Shown here: piece by piece, positions 42,984-50,762 of the stretch | Layout of the letters: every line of letters starts with the position of its first letter | How positions within the stretch are numbered: the stretch's first letter is position 1 | Notes under the pieces: generated by a model | What the model was told of the DNA's origin: nothing | Databases searched by the model: none | Seen by the model: only the letters and a program-made list of their open reading frames with translations | Virus record (IMG/VR): IMGVR_UViG_3300002131_000051 | Location: 1 to 54,112 of that record | Length of the DNA: 54,112 bases | DNA from: a virus | Reading direction: 5' to 3' (one strand) | Made by a program: the position numbers and the translations under genes

Positions 42984-42990
42984 AAAGTTA
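42983..42990 (-). promoter_or_regulatory. Promoter -7 element TAACTTTG for helicase unit
   Basis: TAACTTTG on the minus strand touches the edge of the 28-bp palindrome and would start transcription within it. No -33 TTG at the usual spacing is seen. Confidence 0.55.
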
Positions 42991-43008
42991 CGCCATTTAA
43001 ACGGCTCA

Positions 43009-43054
43009 TAACAGTCAACAAGAAACATTAAAACATTTTCTTGTTTTGGTGTTA
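43009..43054 (-). repeat. Inverted repeat between cassette-like genes (element 2)
   Basis: On the minus strand this segment begins TAACACC (the TAA is the stop of the 43052 gene) and ends TGTTA. Inside is a 9-bp stem, AACAAGAAA (43017-43025) / TTTCTTGTT (43037-43045). The boundaries match those of the larger element at 43350-43441. It has no T run, so it is not an ordinary terminator. Confidence 0.5.
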
Positions 43055-43333
43055 TAAACAATAAGTTCTAGGTGCTTTCAACTCTCTAATTCTAAAAAAA
43101 CCATCAAACTCATCTGGAAAATCAGTCATCATTTTTCTAGCGTAATCAGGTCTATAATTATTGCCAATTTTAAAATTATCTCTAGCTGAAACTTCAGTAT
43201 GCCATCTAATTATTTCAAATATTCCATTGGCTGAGTAATGTTTAAATCCTCTATCTTTTGCTTGGCGAGCAAATTTTTGAAAAGCCTCCCATATTTGTGG
43301 GTTTTTTTCGTGGTAACTTTTAAAATCAATCAT
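43052..43333 (-). CDS. Conserved small protein (YHEKNP...RGFKHYSA family)
   Basis: 93 residues. The pattern FKSYHEKNPQIWEAFQKFA...RGFKHYSANGIFEIIRWHTEV...YARKMM...FDGFFRIREL is one I recognise from phages and from bacterial genomes, with no known function. It is predicted as a helical fold with many aromatic and basic residues, possibly nucleic-acid binding. It is flanked on both sides by attC-like inverted repeats, suggesting it travels as a cassette. Confidence 0.65.
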   Translation of the reverse strand: MIDFKSYHEKNPQIWEAFQKFARQAKDRGFKHYSANGIFEIIRWHTEVSARDNFKIGNNYRPDYARKMMTDFPDEFDGFFRIRELKAPRTYCL

Positions 43334-43349
43334 ATTATTAAATGTTTGC

Positions 43350-43441
43350 TAACAATGGCTATAAATAAAAGCCGTTGTTGGGGTTGTTTTTTTTGAATCA
43401 ATCATTTGTTATACGGCTTTAATTCATAGCCGTAGGTGTTA
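43350..43441 (-). repeat. attC-like long inverted repeat (element 1)
   Basis: On the minus strand it begins TAACACC and ends TTGTTA. Two arms that are near-complements of each other, TACGGCTATGAATTAAAGCC and GGCTTTTATTTATAGCC, flank a central loop with an AAAAAAAA run. Each arm also folds on itself (GGCT...AGCC). The structure and TAACA/TGTTA ends resemble integron attC sites, but canonical R boxes (RYYYAAC/GTTRRRY) are only partly matched. Confidence 0.5.
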
Positions 43442-43450
43442 TCTGATGCC

Positions 43451-43738
43451 CTAAAGAAACTCCTCAATCTTATGTGTGTCTAATCCAGTGTAAGTATGGA
43501 TTAAGTTTCTCAATGCAAAGCCACAACTTTCAGTCATTTTTATTCTATCCTCAATATCCATTTTATCGTAATCTTGATTATCATACATCTTATCCATCAA
43601 TGCTGTTTGAAAAATAATCAGCCCATTCATAAAATCTCTTTTGGAATAATTCGGCTTATTCTCATTGCCTTCTGCATGAGCGTTTTGATTTAACAAATCA
43701 CTTGCAATTTCTTCTAATTCTTTTTTGTAACTTCTCAT
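43451..43738 (-). CDS. Small conserved protein, unknown
   Basis: 95 residues, acidic and helical (KKELEEIASDLLNQ, KRDFMNGLIIFQTALMDKMYD, DIEDRIKMTESCGFALRNLI). The ...MTESCG..LR.LI.TYTGLDT pattern is familiar from other Bacteroidota elements but not assigned a function. An attC-like repeat lies 10 bases downstream of its stop. It separates the primase-helicase from the SNF2-helicase sub-unit. Confidence 0.6.
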   Translation of the reverse strand: MRSYKKELEEIASDLLNQNAHAEGNENKPNYSKRDFMNGLIIFQTALMDKMYDNQDYDKMDIEDRIKMTESCGFALRNLIHTYTGLDTHKIEEFL

Positions 43739-43816
43739 TTTATTTGTTTTAAATTGTTAATTAATAATCACTAATTATACTATATTTTCATTGAATTAAA
43801 TCGCCAAATAAGCGTG

Positions 43817-46249
43817 TTATTTGTCGTTGATTACCGATTTGCTTAAAACTTTTGGCGAATCACCCAATGACCTCCTAATGTACATCCATTTACCATGCAT
43901 GTCTCTTCCAATCTCAGGAGCTACGTCAGTCATGAATAATGCATATGCATATACCCATTTTGCAAACTTCATCCTGCTTACGCTATACCTTGACTTTGGA
44001 GCATAATCAGGGTACTCAGAAATAAATTCATTATAGGCATCTTGTAGCCTAACCTTGAAACCTACTCTAAGCTCGTGATTCGCCTCAGCACCATTAACTA
44101 ACCCACACCACTCAATGAAATCAGGTGATGTCTCTGCTGATAAATTTCTAATTTCAAGATTAACAAATGAACCCTTAATCAGTCCTTTACCAAGATATAA
44201 TTGAAGACATGATATCATATAATTGTCAAACTGACACCACTCAAACTCATCCCAATCAGCAAAGAAATGTTTCCCAAACTCATCTAATGGAGTATAATCC
44301 TTACTGTAGTGCTGGTGAAGTTCAACCTCCCACTTACGTCTTGCAAATGAGTTACCACTACCTTTGATGGCATAGTTTGTTGTAATAGCGATCTTTGGAG
44401 ACCTGCTAAATGGGATCTTAATAGCATCTTTATTCTTCTTCTCAAGCGTTAAACCTTCTGTTACCACACTGAACAATCTTTCAAAATCAAAGTGTTTCTT
44501 AACATCATCAAAACATAAAGCTTGTGTGTCTGCTGATACCAATTGATACGGGAATGATTTCTCAAACGCAAATGCCTTGCCATCAATTACAACCAACTTC
44601 TTCATTTTTCCTATTGCGCTCATGAATAATCCTTTACCCGTTCCACCCTCTGGATTGTCGCTAATCATCTCATCATTTAGAATTATAGCTGGACAATATG
44701 ATAAATTCTTATAACCATGCAGCAAGAATCCAATGGTACTTTCCAATGTCTTTACCCTAGCCTCATCGTTAGCACATATGCGTCCAATGAACTGTTTGTA
44801 ATCGCATGAGTTATCGTCACATATATCAAAAACTCTATCAACAACATGGTCCTTCCAAACGTAACCACCTAAGTCAAGGTAGTCAATTGGCTCTACTGTG
44901 TTTTCAGTAATCTTAACTGCACAATTAATATAGTACAAATACGATGTATCCTTAGTATCTTCTATGAAGTAGATGTCAATGGTAGACAACAGAGTCAAGA
45001 AATCTTCCTTAAAGAATCTCGTCTGGTCTGCGAAGTAATTATAAATAGCCATATCATCCATGGTCTCAAGATAATTCAATATGAAATCCTTAATATCTTT
45101 CTCAGAAGTGTGGTCAACTAAATTATTTGTAACCTTTACGAATACATAATTTTTTCCTCCCTCTGGACAAAACTTATAGAATCCACTGTCTTCAAGAAAT
45201 GTTTTGAATTTGTGATGAATTATTTTAACTAAACCTTTATCGTTTTTAGTCCAAAAAACATCCAATGAATCACTATTCTCAATTCTATTTAGAACTAATT
45301 CAATTATCTCGCTATCAATATCTGACCCCTTTAACTGATAGCGAATATCATTTTTTGATACACCATTGTTAAGTTGTGACTTTATCTCACTTATTTTTTC
45401 AGTATCCTCATAATACTTAGAACCAAAGTTTCCTGTATTTGCATATGCGGAATCAATTGTGCGAGATATCTCACTAATTGGGAAGTCGGTGTCTGAGTAC
45501 TGGTTCAAGACATAACCAGCTAATGACTTTGCAATTCCATAATCATTGAACGCCATAGCCAAAACAAATACATTATGATTTCTCTGACCATCTACCATCG
45601 GATACTTCTTTGTCCACCATTTCACAAGAATCTCAACTATCTTGTTCTCATCTGTTATTGCTATCGTTGGCGCATCAACATTCTTAACTACCTCGATATA
45701 CTCTGGATCATCAAGAACAGTCCATATCTTTGAATCATAGTTGATGTAAATCAAAGGGTCAAACGACTCGTAACATACACGAGACACATTCTTAACCACT
45801 GAATCAAAGTGTGGTGAGTTGAAGTGTTTGCCAATTGCGTTGAAGTAGCTAACGTGGTTGTTGACCTCTGTCGGGATCTTCATCAAGACCTTAAGCCCAT
45901 TTCCTGAAGGAGATACGAACACAGAGAATACAAACTTATCCTTTGACAATTTATCCTTGTCAAAAAGTAAGTCTCTGGTTCTGTCGTACCCATCAAAGTC
46001 CAAACATATCAATCCGCTATGCTCGACCAATGAACTATCATTTCTTTTATTAAACTTACCGCTAAAACAAATCGCTGGAAGTAATTTTTTTAATTCATTA
46101 CGCTCAGACTTATCTTTTTCTGCACGTATTTTTTTAACTAAATTCTTTGACTCTCCGTTCTTTACCCTATCAAGGAGAACCTTTACGTCTCGGTAGAACG
46201 GTGTATCCGTCTCCTTTATGTTCTTGAAAATTGTTACATTATATGTCAT
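43817..46249 (-). CDS. Primase-helicase (VirE/BT4734-like N-terminus, SF3-like ATPase)
   Basis: 810 residues. The N-terminus has an archaeo-eukaryotic-primase-like domain of the BT4734/VirE-N type, with HSGLICLDFDGYD (Asp84, Asp86) and VSPSGNGLKVLM as the catalytic-fold markers. A helical linker follows (about 210-290). The C-terminal ATPase shows GGTGKG at 535-540, CFDDVKKHF as Walker B, ITTNYAIKG as sensor and SFARRKWEVEL as arginine finger, like SF3 or D5-type replicative helicases. It probably primes and unwinds phage DNA. Three TCAACATAA repeats precede the start. Confidence 0.85.
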   Translation of the reverse strand: MTYNVTIFKNIKETDTPFYRDVKVLLDRVKNGESKNLVKKIRAEKDKSERNELKKLLPAICFSGKFNKRNDSSLVEHSGLICLDFDGYDRTRDLLFDKDKLSKDKFVFSVFVSPSGNGLKVLMKIPTEVNNHVSYFNAIGKHFNSPHFDSVVKNVSRVCYESFDPLIYINYDSKIWTVLDDPEYIEVVKNVDAPTIAITDENKIVEILVKWWTKKYPMVDGQRNHNVFVLAMAFNDYGIAKSLAGYVLNQYSDTDFPISEISRTIDSAYANTGNFGSKYYEDTEKISEIKSQLNNGVSKNDIRYQLKGSDIDSEIIELVLNRIENSDSLDVFWTKNDKGLVKIIHHKFKTFLEDSGFYKFCPEGGKNYVFVKVTNNLVDHTSEKDIKDFILNYLETMDDMAIYNYFADQTRFFKEDFLTLLSTIDIYFIEDTKDTSYLYYINCAVKITENTVEPIDYLDLGGYVWKDHVVDRVFDICDDNSCDYKQFIGRICANDEARVKTLESTIGFLLHGYKNLSYCPAIILNDEMISDNPEGGTGKGLFMSAIGKMKKLVVIDGKAFAFEKSFPYQLVSADTQALCFDDVKKHFDFERLFSVVTEGLTLEKKNKDAIKIPFSRSPKIAITTNYAIKGSGNSFARRKWEVELHQHYSKDYTPLDEFGKHFFADWDEFEWCQFDNYMISCLQLYLGKGLIKGSFVNLEIRNLSAETSPDFIEWCGLVNGAEANHELRVGFKVRLQDAYNEFISEYPDYAPKSRYSVSRMKFAKWVYAYALFMTDVAPEIGRDMHGKWMYIRRSLGDSPKVLSKSVINDK

Positions 46250-46250
46250 C

Positions 46251-46311
46251 TTATGTTGATTTTATGTTGATTTTTAATACCTAACTATCTGATTACTAAT
46301 TGTTATGTTGA
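46251..46311 (-). repeat. Three direct repeats TCAACATAA before primase
   Basis: Copies (minus strand) lie at 46259-46251, 46270-46262 and 46311-46303. Two are 11 bases apart, about one helical turn, and abut the start region of the primase gene. They may bind an initiator or repressor. Confidence 0.7.
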
Positions 46312-46415
46312 AAATGCTTGTTTTTTATTCCCCCTATGTAGGGAAAAAATAATAAAGTTATATATTTCTATATATATATAAGTAGAGAGGGGGGATTTTG
46401 TGTTTTGTTTGGTTT

Positions 46416-46440
46416 AAAAGGGGGAAATTAATCCCCCTTT
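46416..46440 (-). terminator. Weak hairpin terminator after 46458 gene
   Basis: AAAGGGGG/CCCCCTTT form an 8-bp stem (46433-46440 with 46417-46424) and 8-base loop. The T run is only TTTT and partly inside the stem, so termination may be inefficient. It lies 18 bases downstream of the stop. Confidence 0.45.
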
Positions 46441-46457
46441 CTTTAGGTTATTTAGTG

Positions 46458-46682
46458 CTAAAATTCATCCTTAGCTACTGGTTCATAGGTATCTAACTCG
46501 CAATAGTAGTTTCCATTCTTTGCTTGTTTGATATCAATGTTGATCCAACCCTTTTTAACATGGGATTGGATGAACTCAACCGCCTCATCTGCTTTAATGG
46601 ACAGTTTACCAACTACAAATTCTGGTGCAGCTGCATTTTTCTTGAATGAAAACCCATTCGCAAAAACTTTTTCTTGATTCAT
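46458..46682 (-). CDS. Small protein near recombination genes (KVFANGFSFKK family)
   Basis: 74 residues: VFANGFSFKKN...PEFVVGKLSIKADEAVEFIQSHVKKGWINIDIKQAKNG.YYCELDTYEP. I recognise this small family next to single-strand-annealing genes in Bacteroidota phages; its beta-rich pattern could be an OB-like single-stranded DNA-binding fold. It is the last gene of the annealing/exonuclease unit. Function is inferred from neighbours. Confidence 0.6.
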   Translation of the reverse strand: MNQEKVFANGFSFKKNAAAPEFVVGKLSIKADEAVEFIQSHVKKGWINIDIKQAKNGNYYCELDTYEPVAKDEF

Positions 46683-46769
46683 AATAAAATATTTATTTGA
46701 TTTATGCTTCGGAATTAATAATAGTTAACCCAGCCCCGAAACTTAAACTGAGATAACTATGTAAAAGTA

Positions 46770-47504
46770 TTATAAATATTCGTTAATGAAGTATGTTTCG
46801 ATTTTTTCTGTGGCATTTTCTCCAAAGAATTTTTCGTATACATCAATTGCTCTCTCAACTTTATCCTCACCTCTCTTGATGAATTCTTCAGTTGGTCTAA
46901 AGATACCTAACCTACCATCTGTTTTGTCTACCACGTAGAATACTAATGGCTTACCGAAGAGTTCTTGGTAGATGTAGCATTGGCTATCATAGTTGTACTT
47001 CCTTGCCGACCATTTGAAGTCGTTGATGTTGCTCGTTGTCTTAAGGTCAATAAGCTTATCCTTGCAAACGATATCAGCCTTACCCTTCCACATCTTTCCT
47101 TTTATCTCCTTGATAGCTGGAACCTCGTACTGATTGCCATCCTCACGTATACCCTCAAAGAACTCAAAGTTTTGAATCATGTTGTCAACGCAACCTCTAA
47201 TCTCCTCGCCCTCTTTGCTTAAAAGAATGAAGCCTAAATTAAGCTCCTCAACCGCTTCTTTATATATTTTAGTAGTACGGGTAGACGCATCAACAAATAT
47301 CGTCTCCATCGCCTTCTCAGGCTCTAATATTAATTGATGAAAGTATCTTCCCTTTGCGTAGTTTACATTATCATCTTCTTGCTTTCCAAAGTCAAGTGGG
47401 TTACCTAATAATGATCCGATGTCTGAATTAGATAAAAACTGCTTACCAAATTTTCCGTAATAATCTTCGTCATTGCGAAGCTTTTCTATTATTTCCTTGC
47501 TCAT
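46770..47504 (-). CDS. PD-(D/E)XK exonuclease, phage recombination type
   Basis: 244 residues. His56 (GRYFHQLIL), Glu127 (YEVPAI), Asp144 (GKADIV), Asp153-Leu-Lys155 (LIDLKTT) and the YDSQCYIYQ motif make the set of the RecE/lambda-exonuclease-like PDDEXK family (DUF3799 type). It probably resects double-stranded DNA to expose ends for the annealing protein whose gene overlaps it by 4 bases upstream. Good family confidence; substrate polarity is inferred from the family. Confidence 0.85.
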   Translation of the reverse strand: MSKEIIEKLRNDEDYYGKFGKQFLSNSDIGSLLGNPLDFGKQEDDNVNYAKGRYFHQLILEPEKAMETIFVDASTRTTKIYKEAVEELNLGFILLSKEGEEIRGCVDNMIQNFEFFEGIREDGNQYEVPAIKEIKGKMWKGKADIVCKDKLIDLKTTSNINDFKWSARKYNYDSQCYIYQELFGKPLVFYVVDKTDGRLGIFRPTEEFIKRGEDKVERAIDVYEKFFGENATEKIETYFINEYL

Positions 47505-48145
47505 TTCGTAGTAATTAGTTTTATTAATTCTTCTTTTGACTTAGCTGAGATTGAATACTTGGAGGATAGCGTATTAATTAATTGCTCCTCTCCTACCGCT
47601 TTGTTCTCGGTAACGTACTTAGATGCCTTTGCCCAATTCTCATCACCTGGCTTTAGGGTAAGCTTTCCAGCTGGTTTTTTCTGTATCTCTTTAGCCACAG
47701 TCTGAACCGCCTCTTCGCCCTCTGGCAAATCTTCACCTGCATAGATGTAGATGCCTAAACCAAACATTGCAAGATTCTTAACAAGACACCTCATGATAGT
47801 TTTGTTGATATCAAAAGTGGTTGCACCCTCAACTGACTTCTCCCCATAACGAGTCGTGTACTTGTACGCTCTTTTCTTCATTGACTTGTTCGCCCCATCC
47901 ATCACTGGAAGCCACATCTCTAATGTCTCACCACCGATGCATACTTGAGTATGGCACATAAATCCAAGGTCATCATCGTACTCAGTATCATTGATATAGT
48001 ACACGGCATCAGGACAAGACTTCTTCACCTCTGACCATGCCCATGCCCATGAGAGGTATGTTAGTCCGTTCTTCTTCTCTACTCTGTCGTTAACATTGAT
48101 TGCTGATAGCTTCTCAAATGTTGTTAATTGTTTTTCGTTACTCAT
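47501..48145 (-). CDS. Single-strand annealing protein, DUF1071/Sak3-like
   Basis: 214 residues. The NGLTYLSWAWAWSEVKK...CPDAVYYI start, the HTQVCIGGETLEMWLPVMD core and TTFDINKTIMRCLVKNLAMFGLGIYIYAGEDLPE match the DUF1071/Sak3-type annealing proteins. It should pair complementary single strands produced by the adjacent exonuclease, so the two genes form a phage recombination pair. A helical C-terminal tail (about 160-214) may contact a single-strand-binding protein. Confidence 0.85.
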   Translation of the reverse strand: MSNEKQLTTFEKLSAINVNDRVEKKNGLTYLSWAWAWSEVKKSCPDAVYYINDTEYDDDLGFMCHTQVCIGGETLEMWLPVMDGANKSMKKRAYKYTTRYGEKSVEGATTFDINKTIMRCLVKNLAMFGLGIYIYAGEDLPEGEEAVQTVAKEIQKKPAGKLTLKPGDENWAKASKYVTENKAVGEEQLINTLSSKYSISAKSKEELIKLITTK

Positions 48146-48170
48146 TTTGATTTGATTTTAAATTGTTATT

Positions 48171-48617
48171 TTACTCATTAATTATAAACTTTAATGCTGA
48201 TGTACTACCAGACATATTAAACTGATAAATTTCAGAGCCACACGTAGTATCATTTATTCTGATTTTTACAGAGGTACACTCTTTGAAGTCAACTAAACAG
48301 TTTTGACTTGCCAGATCATTTATAAAGAATACACTCTCTCTGTTAGTAGATGTGAACGCACTGAAGGCGTACTTTTTGGCTACTCCATTAACTATGAAAG
48401 ATATGTCTACTGTTAAATCATCATCACACGTATATCCATTACTTACGTATACCCATACTTTACCCTCTACATTCTCTAACTTAAGAAGCATATCATCTCT
48501 TTGAGTATATGCAATTCTGTAAGGGTCATCAAAATCATTGTTTACTGTTCTTGTTACCCATTGTGCATTTGCTGTATAGCTTAATGCTAATCCTACTACT
48601 ACTAATAAATTTTTCAT
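48171..48617 (-). CDS. Predicted secreted protein in replication array
   Basis: 148 residues. Residues 1-18 (MKNLLVVVGLALSYTANA) are a signal peptide with an A-x-A cleavage site. The mature part is beta-rich with Cys residues near 64, 106, 113 and 125 that could form disulfides. It is encoded between the annealing protein and a small unknown. An exported phage protein made with early genes could be involved in superinfection exclusion or surface change, but no family was recognised. Confidence 0.65.
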   Translation of the reverse strand: MKNLLVVVGLALSYTANAQWVTRTVNNDFDDPYRIAYTQRDDMLLKLENVEGKVWVYVSNGYTCDDDLTVDISFIVNGVAKKYAFSAFTSTNRESVFFINDLASQNCLVDFKECTSVKIRINDTTCGSEIYQFNMSGSTSALKFIINE

Positions 48618-49027
48618 TTTTGATTTGATTTTAAATTGTTAAACTTAATTGTTACCTCCATTTTCTTCTCCATTAAGTAGTCTCTATCCTCCATGATGGA
48701 CATTATCGACTTCTTGCTCATCTTTGTACCCAAACTTAGCTGATAAGATAACAACTGACCTAGTCTGTCTATATTTGCACAATAGTTCACCAAAGATAAC
48801 ACATATACTCCATATCTCCAACCATTATTTAAAAATATTTCATAACTTTCTTTGTCAATCTCCTTGTAGTGGTCTCCATACGTACTGAATATCTGTATCT
48901 CAGATGTTGTTTCATCCTTTACTATCTTAATACCATACAGCATTGAAGATTCGTATGAACTTGAGTCCATCTTACTTGCGTATCTATCATTTGATGCTAT
49001 CAAAAATATTTCCTCTAAACTATACAT
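48614..49027 (-). CDS. Unknown protein (137 aa)
   Basis: 137 residues with an N-terminal acidic/aromatic region and a helical, basic C-terminus (MEKKMEVTIKFNNLKSNQK). It overlaps the next gene's start by 4 bases and the upstream DnaA-like gene's end by 8, so expression is coupled. No motif seen. Confidence 0.6.
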   Translation of the reverse strand: MYSLEEIFLIASNDRYASKMDSSSYESSMLYGIKIVKDETTSEIQIFSTYGDHYKEIDKESYEIFLNNGWRYGVYVLSLVNYCANIDRLGQLLSYQLSLGTKMSKKSIMSIMEDRDYLMEKKMEVTIKFNNLKSNQK

Positions 49028-49316
49028 ATTTTTTTATTTTTTTTATAAGATTGGAGTAGTCTTTGTCTTTTTTCAAGACCTCGCTCATACGATCTATCCC
49101 TCTGATTATAGTTGAGTGGTCAGTTTCGTAATAATTGTTACTCATAAATTTTTGGATCTCATATGTTCTCATTGGTCTATTGAAGCATAGGTAGTACAAT
49201 AAATGTCTCGCCTTTACAACATCTGGCTTCTTTGTTTTTGCAAAAAAGTCTACGTTGTCTACTTTCATTTCCTTGCACACTGCGTATACGTACTGATTAA
49301 AGATTTCCTCTTTCAT
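49020..49316 (-). CDS. DnaA domain IV-like small protein
   Basis: 98 residues. VVKARHLLYYLCF followed by MRTYEIQKFM...ETDHSTIIRGIDRM fits the DnaA domain IV helix pattern with its DHSTI signature. It lacks any ATPase. It is the second such protein in the window, the other being at 38943-39500, and could bind DnaA-box-like sites. It overlaps the downstream gene by 8 bases and the upstream small gene by about 4. Confidence 0.65.
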   Translation of the reverse strand: MKEEIFNQYVYAVCKEMKVDNVDFFAKTKKPDVVKARHLLYYLCFNRPMRTYEIQKFMSNNYYETDHSTIIRGIDRMSEVLKKDKDYSNLIKKIKKYV

Positions 49317-49477
49317 ATTTTCTTTGGATTAAAGTTTTTAAATAAATTTTTTAAAATAATTGTTGATGTGCTTGACTGTTTAGGTCTTCGATTTTTAATT
49401 CTTGATTCAAACTCAAGCTCTAATGCTTGGCTATCTTCTTGTCTGATTTCTATAAAAATTTGTTTTGATTTTCCCAT
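49313..49477 (-). CDS. Small basic protein (54 aa), start revised
   Basis: The frame extends upstream to a TTG at 49516, but that would overlap the preceding gene by 28 bases. The ATG at 49477, just after TAAAAACAAATAAC, leaves an 11-base gap and gives 54 residues (MGKSKQIFIEIRQEDSQALELEFE...). The C-terminal half is basic. Ribbon-helix-helix or DNA binding is possible but not shown. Confidence 0.6.
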   Translation of the reverse strand: MGKSKQIFIEIRQEDSQALELEFESRIKNRRPKQSSTSTIILKNLFKNFNPKKI

Positions 49478-49488
49478 GTTATTTGTTT

Positions 49489-49758
49489 TTAAAGGTCTGA
49501 GTACTTTACGTACCAATAACCATCGATTAATACTTTCTCTGATTCTGAGAATTTTTTCTTTGGCAGATGTCCTCCAGCCAATACTATTTTATTACCTTCT
49601 CTGATTGCTTTTCTGATGTCGAAGACGTACTCCACGAGAGACTTGTGTTCGCCATCCCATATGAATAACTCATCTGAATCGATAAGTTTTTCTGCGATGT
49701 CTGTGACATCAATGAGTAAGAAATTGTCAGATTTGGTAATGATGAGTCTGTTGTCCAT
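49489..49758 (-). CDS. Small conserved protein, unknown
   Basis: 89 residues with an IDVTDIAEKLIDSDELFIWDGEHKSLVEY segment split by a charged loop, and a C-terminal GYWYVKYSDL. Alternating alpha/beta pattern, soluble. It lies 11 bases downstream of its neighbour in the minus array. No family recognised. Confidence 0.6.
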   Translation of the reverse strand: MDNRLIITKSDNFLLIDVTDIAEKLIDSDELFIWDGEHKSLVEYVFDIRKAIREGNKIVLAGGHLPKKKFSESEKVLIDGYWYVKYSDL

Positions 49759-49769
49759 ATCATAATTTA

Positions 49770-50009
49770 TTATTTTAAAAAATTAAAGTCATCCCTTGGA
49801 TCCCAATCTTCTTGGTCTTGAAGGTATCCTTGATCAATCATATCTTGCGCTATCTCTCCATGTATTTCAAAATTTTGCTTCGATACATTAACCCTTGCCT
49901 TATTTTCGATTATCATCTTCAATGTATTTCTCAGATGCTGAATATCCATATCGTCAACATCAATGCTATTGCCGTTTATCATTGTCCAATATACTTTTAT
50001 TTTTTCCAT
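49770..50009 (-). CDS. Small conserved protein, unknown
   Basis: 79 residues. The start MEKIKVYWTMING and the DMDIQHLRNTLKMIIENKARVN segment recall a small phage family that I cannot name functionally. The C-terminal part is acidic (QDQEDWDPRDDFNFLK). Confidence 0.6.
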   Translation of the reverse strand: MEKIKVYWTMINGNSIDVDDMDIQHLRNTLKMIIENKARVNVSKQNFEIHGEIAQDMIDQGYLQDQEDWDPRDDFNFLK

Positions 50010-50024
50010 ACTATTTATCTTTAT

Positions 50025-50207
50025 TTAATTTCTGTTTTTTTTAATATTCTCGTACAATTTGTAGTTGAAGTTTGTGAATATATTGTAGTCCTTGATACTA
50101 TTGCCCATCCATTTTGGATGGCTACCATCTCCAATGTATTCTGTGGTGACTTTAATCTCTGTTTTAGGTAGACCTGCTACCCTTCCAAGTAAAAATAATT
50201 TGCTCAT
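50025..50207 (-). CDS. Small protein (60 aa), unknown
   Basis: 60 residues, fits the minus array with 15 bases to the next gene and an A/T-rich leader. Sequence is mixed with several Tyr, Gly and Lys; no motif. Could also be a chance ORF, but its spacing supports it. Confidence 0.45.
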   Translation of the reverse strand: MSKLFLLGRVAGLPKTEIKVTTEYIGDGSHPKWMGNSIKDYNIFTNFNYKLYENIKKNRN

Positions 50208-50236
50208 TTGATTTGATTTTGTGTAAATATAGTGTT

Positions 50237-50482
50237 TTAATTGTATAAAAACTCACTTTCTTGTTTAAATATTTTTTCAGTCTGGATCGGCACGAATCGT
50301 TCTGCTCTGTAGCCTCTCCATTCCATGCCTAACTTCGTTCTACCTTGGTTATTAACGCCCTTAATAACATAGACCACTTGGTCGAGCATGTTCTTGTATT
50401 GGTCCATTACCTCGTACTCTTTGCCCTCTTGGACGTTTGCACCAGGAGGCAGTCTGTTGTCGTTGATACATAAAACTATCAT
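50237..50482 (-). CDS. Small conserved protein, start revised (81 aa)
   Basis: The frame runs up to a TTG at 50542 that would overlap the preceding gene by 56 bases. The ATG at 50482 gives MIVLCINDNRLPPGANVQEGKEYEV, typical of the way this family begins (a KOW/SH3-like beta barrel pattern: N..LP.GA.V.EGKEYEV...VVYVIKGV...GYRAERF). I recognise this small phage family; its role is unknown. Confidence 0.65.
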   Translation of the reverse strand: MIVLCINDNRLPPGANVQEGKEYEVMDQYKNMLDQVVYVIKGVNNQGRTKLGMEWRGYRAERFVPIQTEKIFKQESEFLYN

Positions 50483-50486
50483 CTTG

Positions 50487-50762
50487 TTATATATTATAAT
50501 ATCTTCTTTTTGAATCCATGAATATGTTTGAAACTCTTTCAAACTCAGCGTTTACGATCTTGAAATTGTTATAAACCTCTGCGTCTTTATCTATGATAAC
50601 ATCAGAATCGCCAAATCGATTAATGATATTTTTTTTGTAGTGGTCGAAATTTGACTCACTGTTAATTCTCTGTACAGTATCATCAGCATTCGGCATATGT
50701 ACACCATTCGGAAATATCTCACTTATCAGCGTCCATTCCACATCTTTTAAATTCATCTTCAT
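50487..50762 (-). CDS. Unknown protein (91 aa)
   Basis: 91 residues, with an ATGA overlap to the upstream gene. Mixed helical sequence; no motif recognised. The ATG three codons later (50756) is an alternative start. Confidence 0.55.
   Translation of the reverse strand: MKMNLKDVEWTLISEIFPNGVHMPNADDTVQRINSESNFDHYKKNIINRFGDSDVIIDKDAEVYNNFKIVNAEFERVSNIFMDSKRRYYNI

Larger units (their letters stand above)
46250..46457 (-). other. Intergenic control region before primase-helicase
   Basis: 208 bases with no gene. On the minus strand it holds a G/C hairpin near 46417-46440, a TCCCCCCTCTCT tract, an AT-alternating TATATATATA stretch, a near-consensus -7 element TAACTTTA (46360-46353) and three copies of TCAACATAA. 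The alternating AT stretch next to the repeats could be a melting site or origin, but that is inference. Confidence 0.5.
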
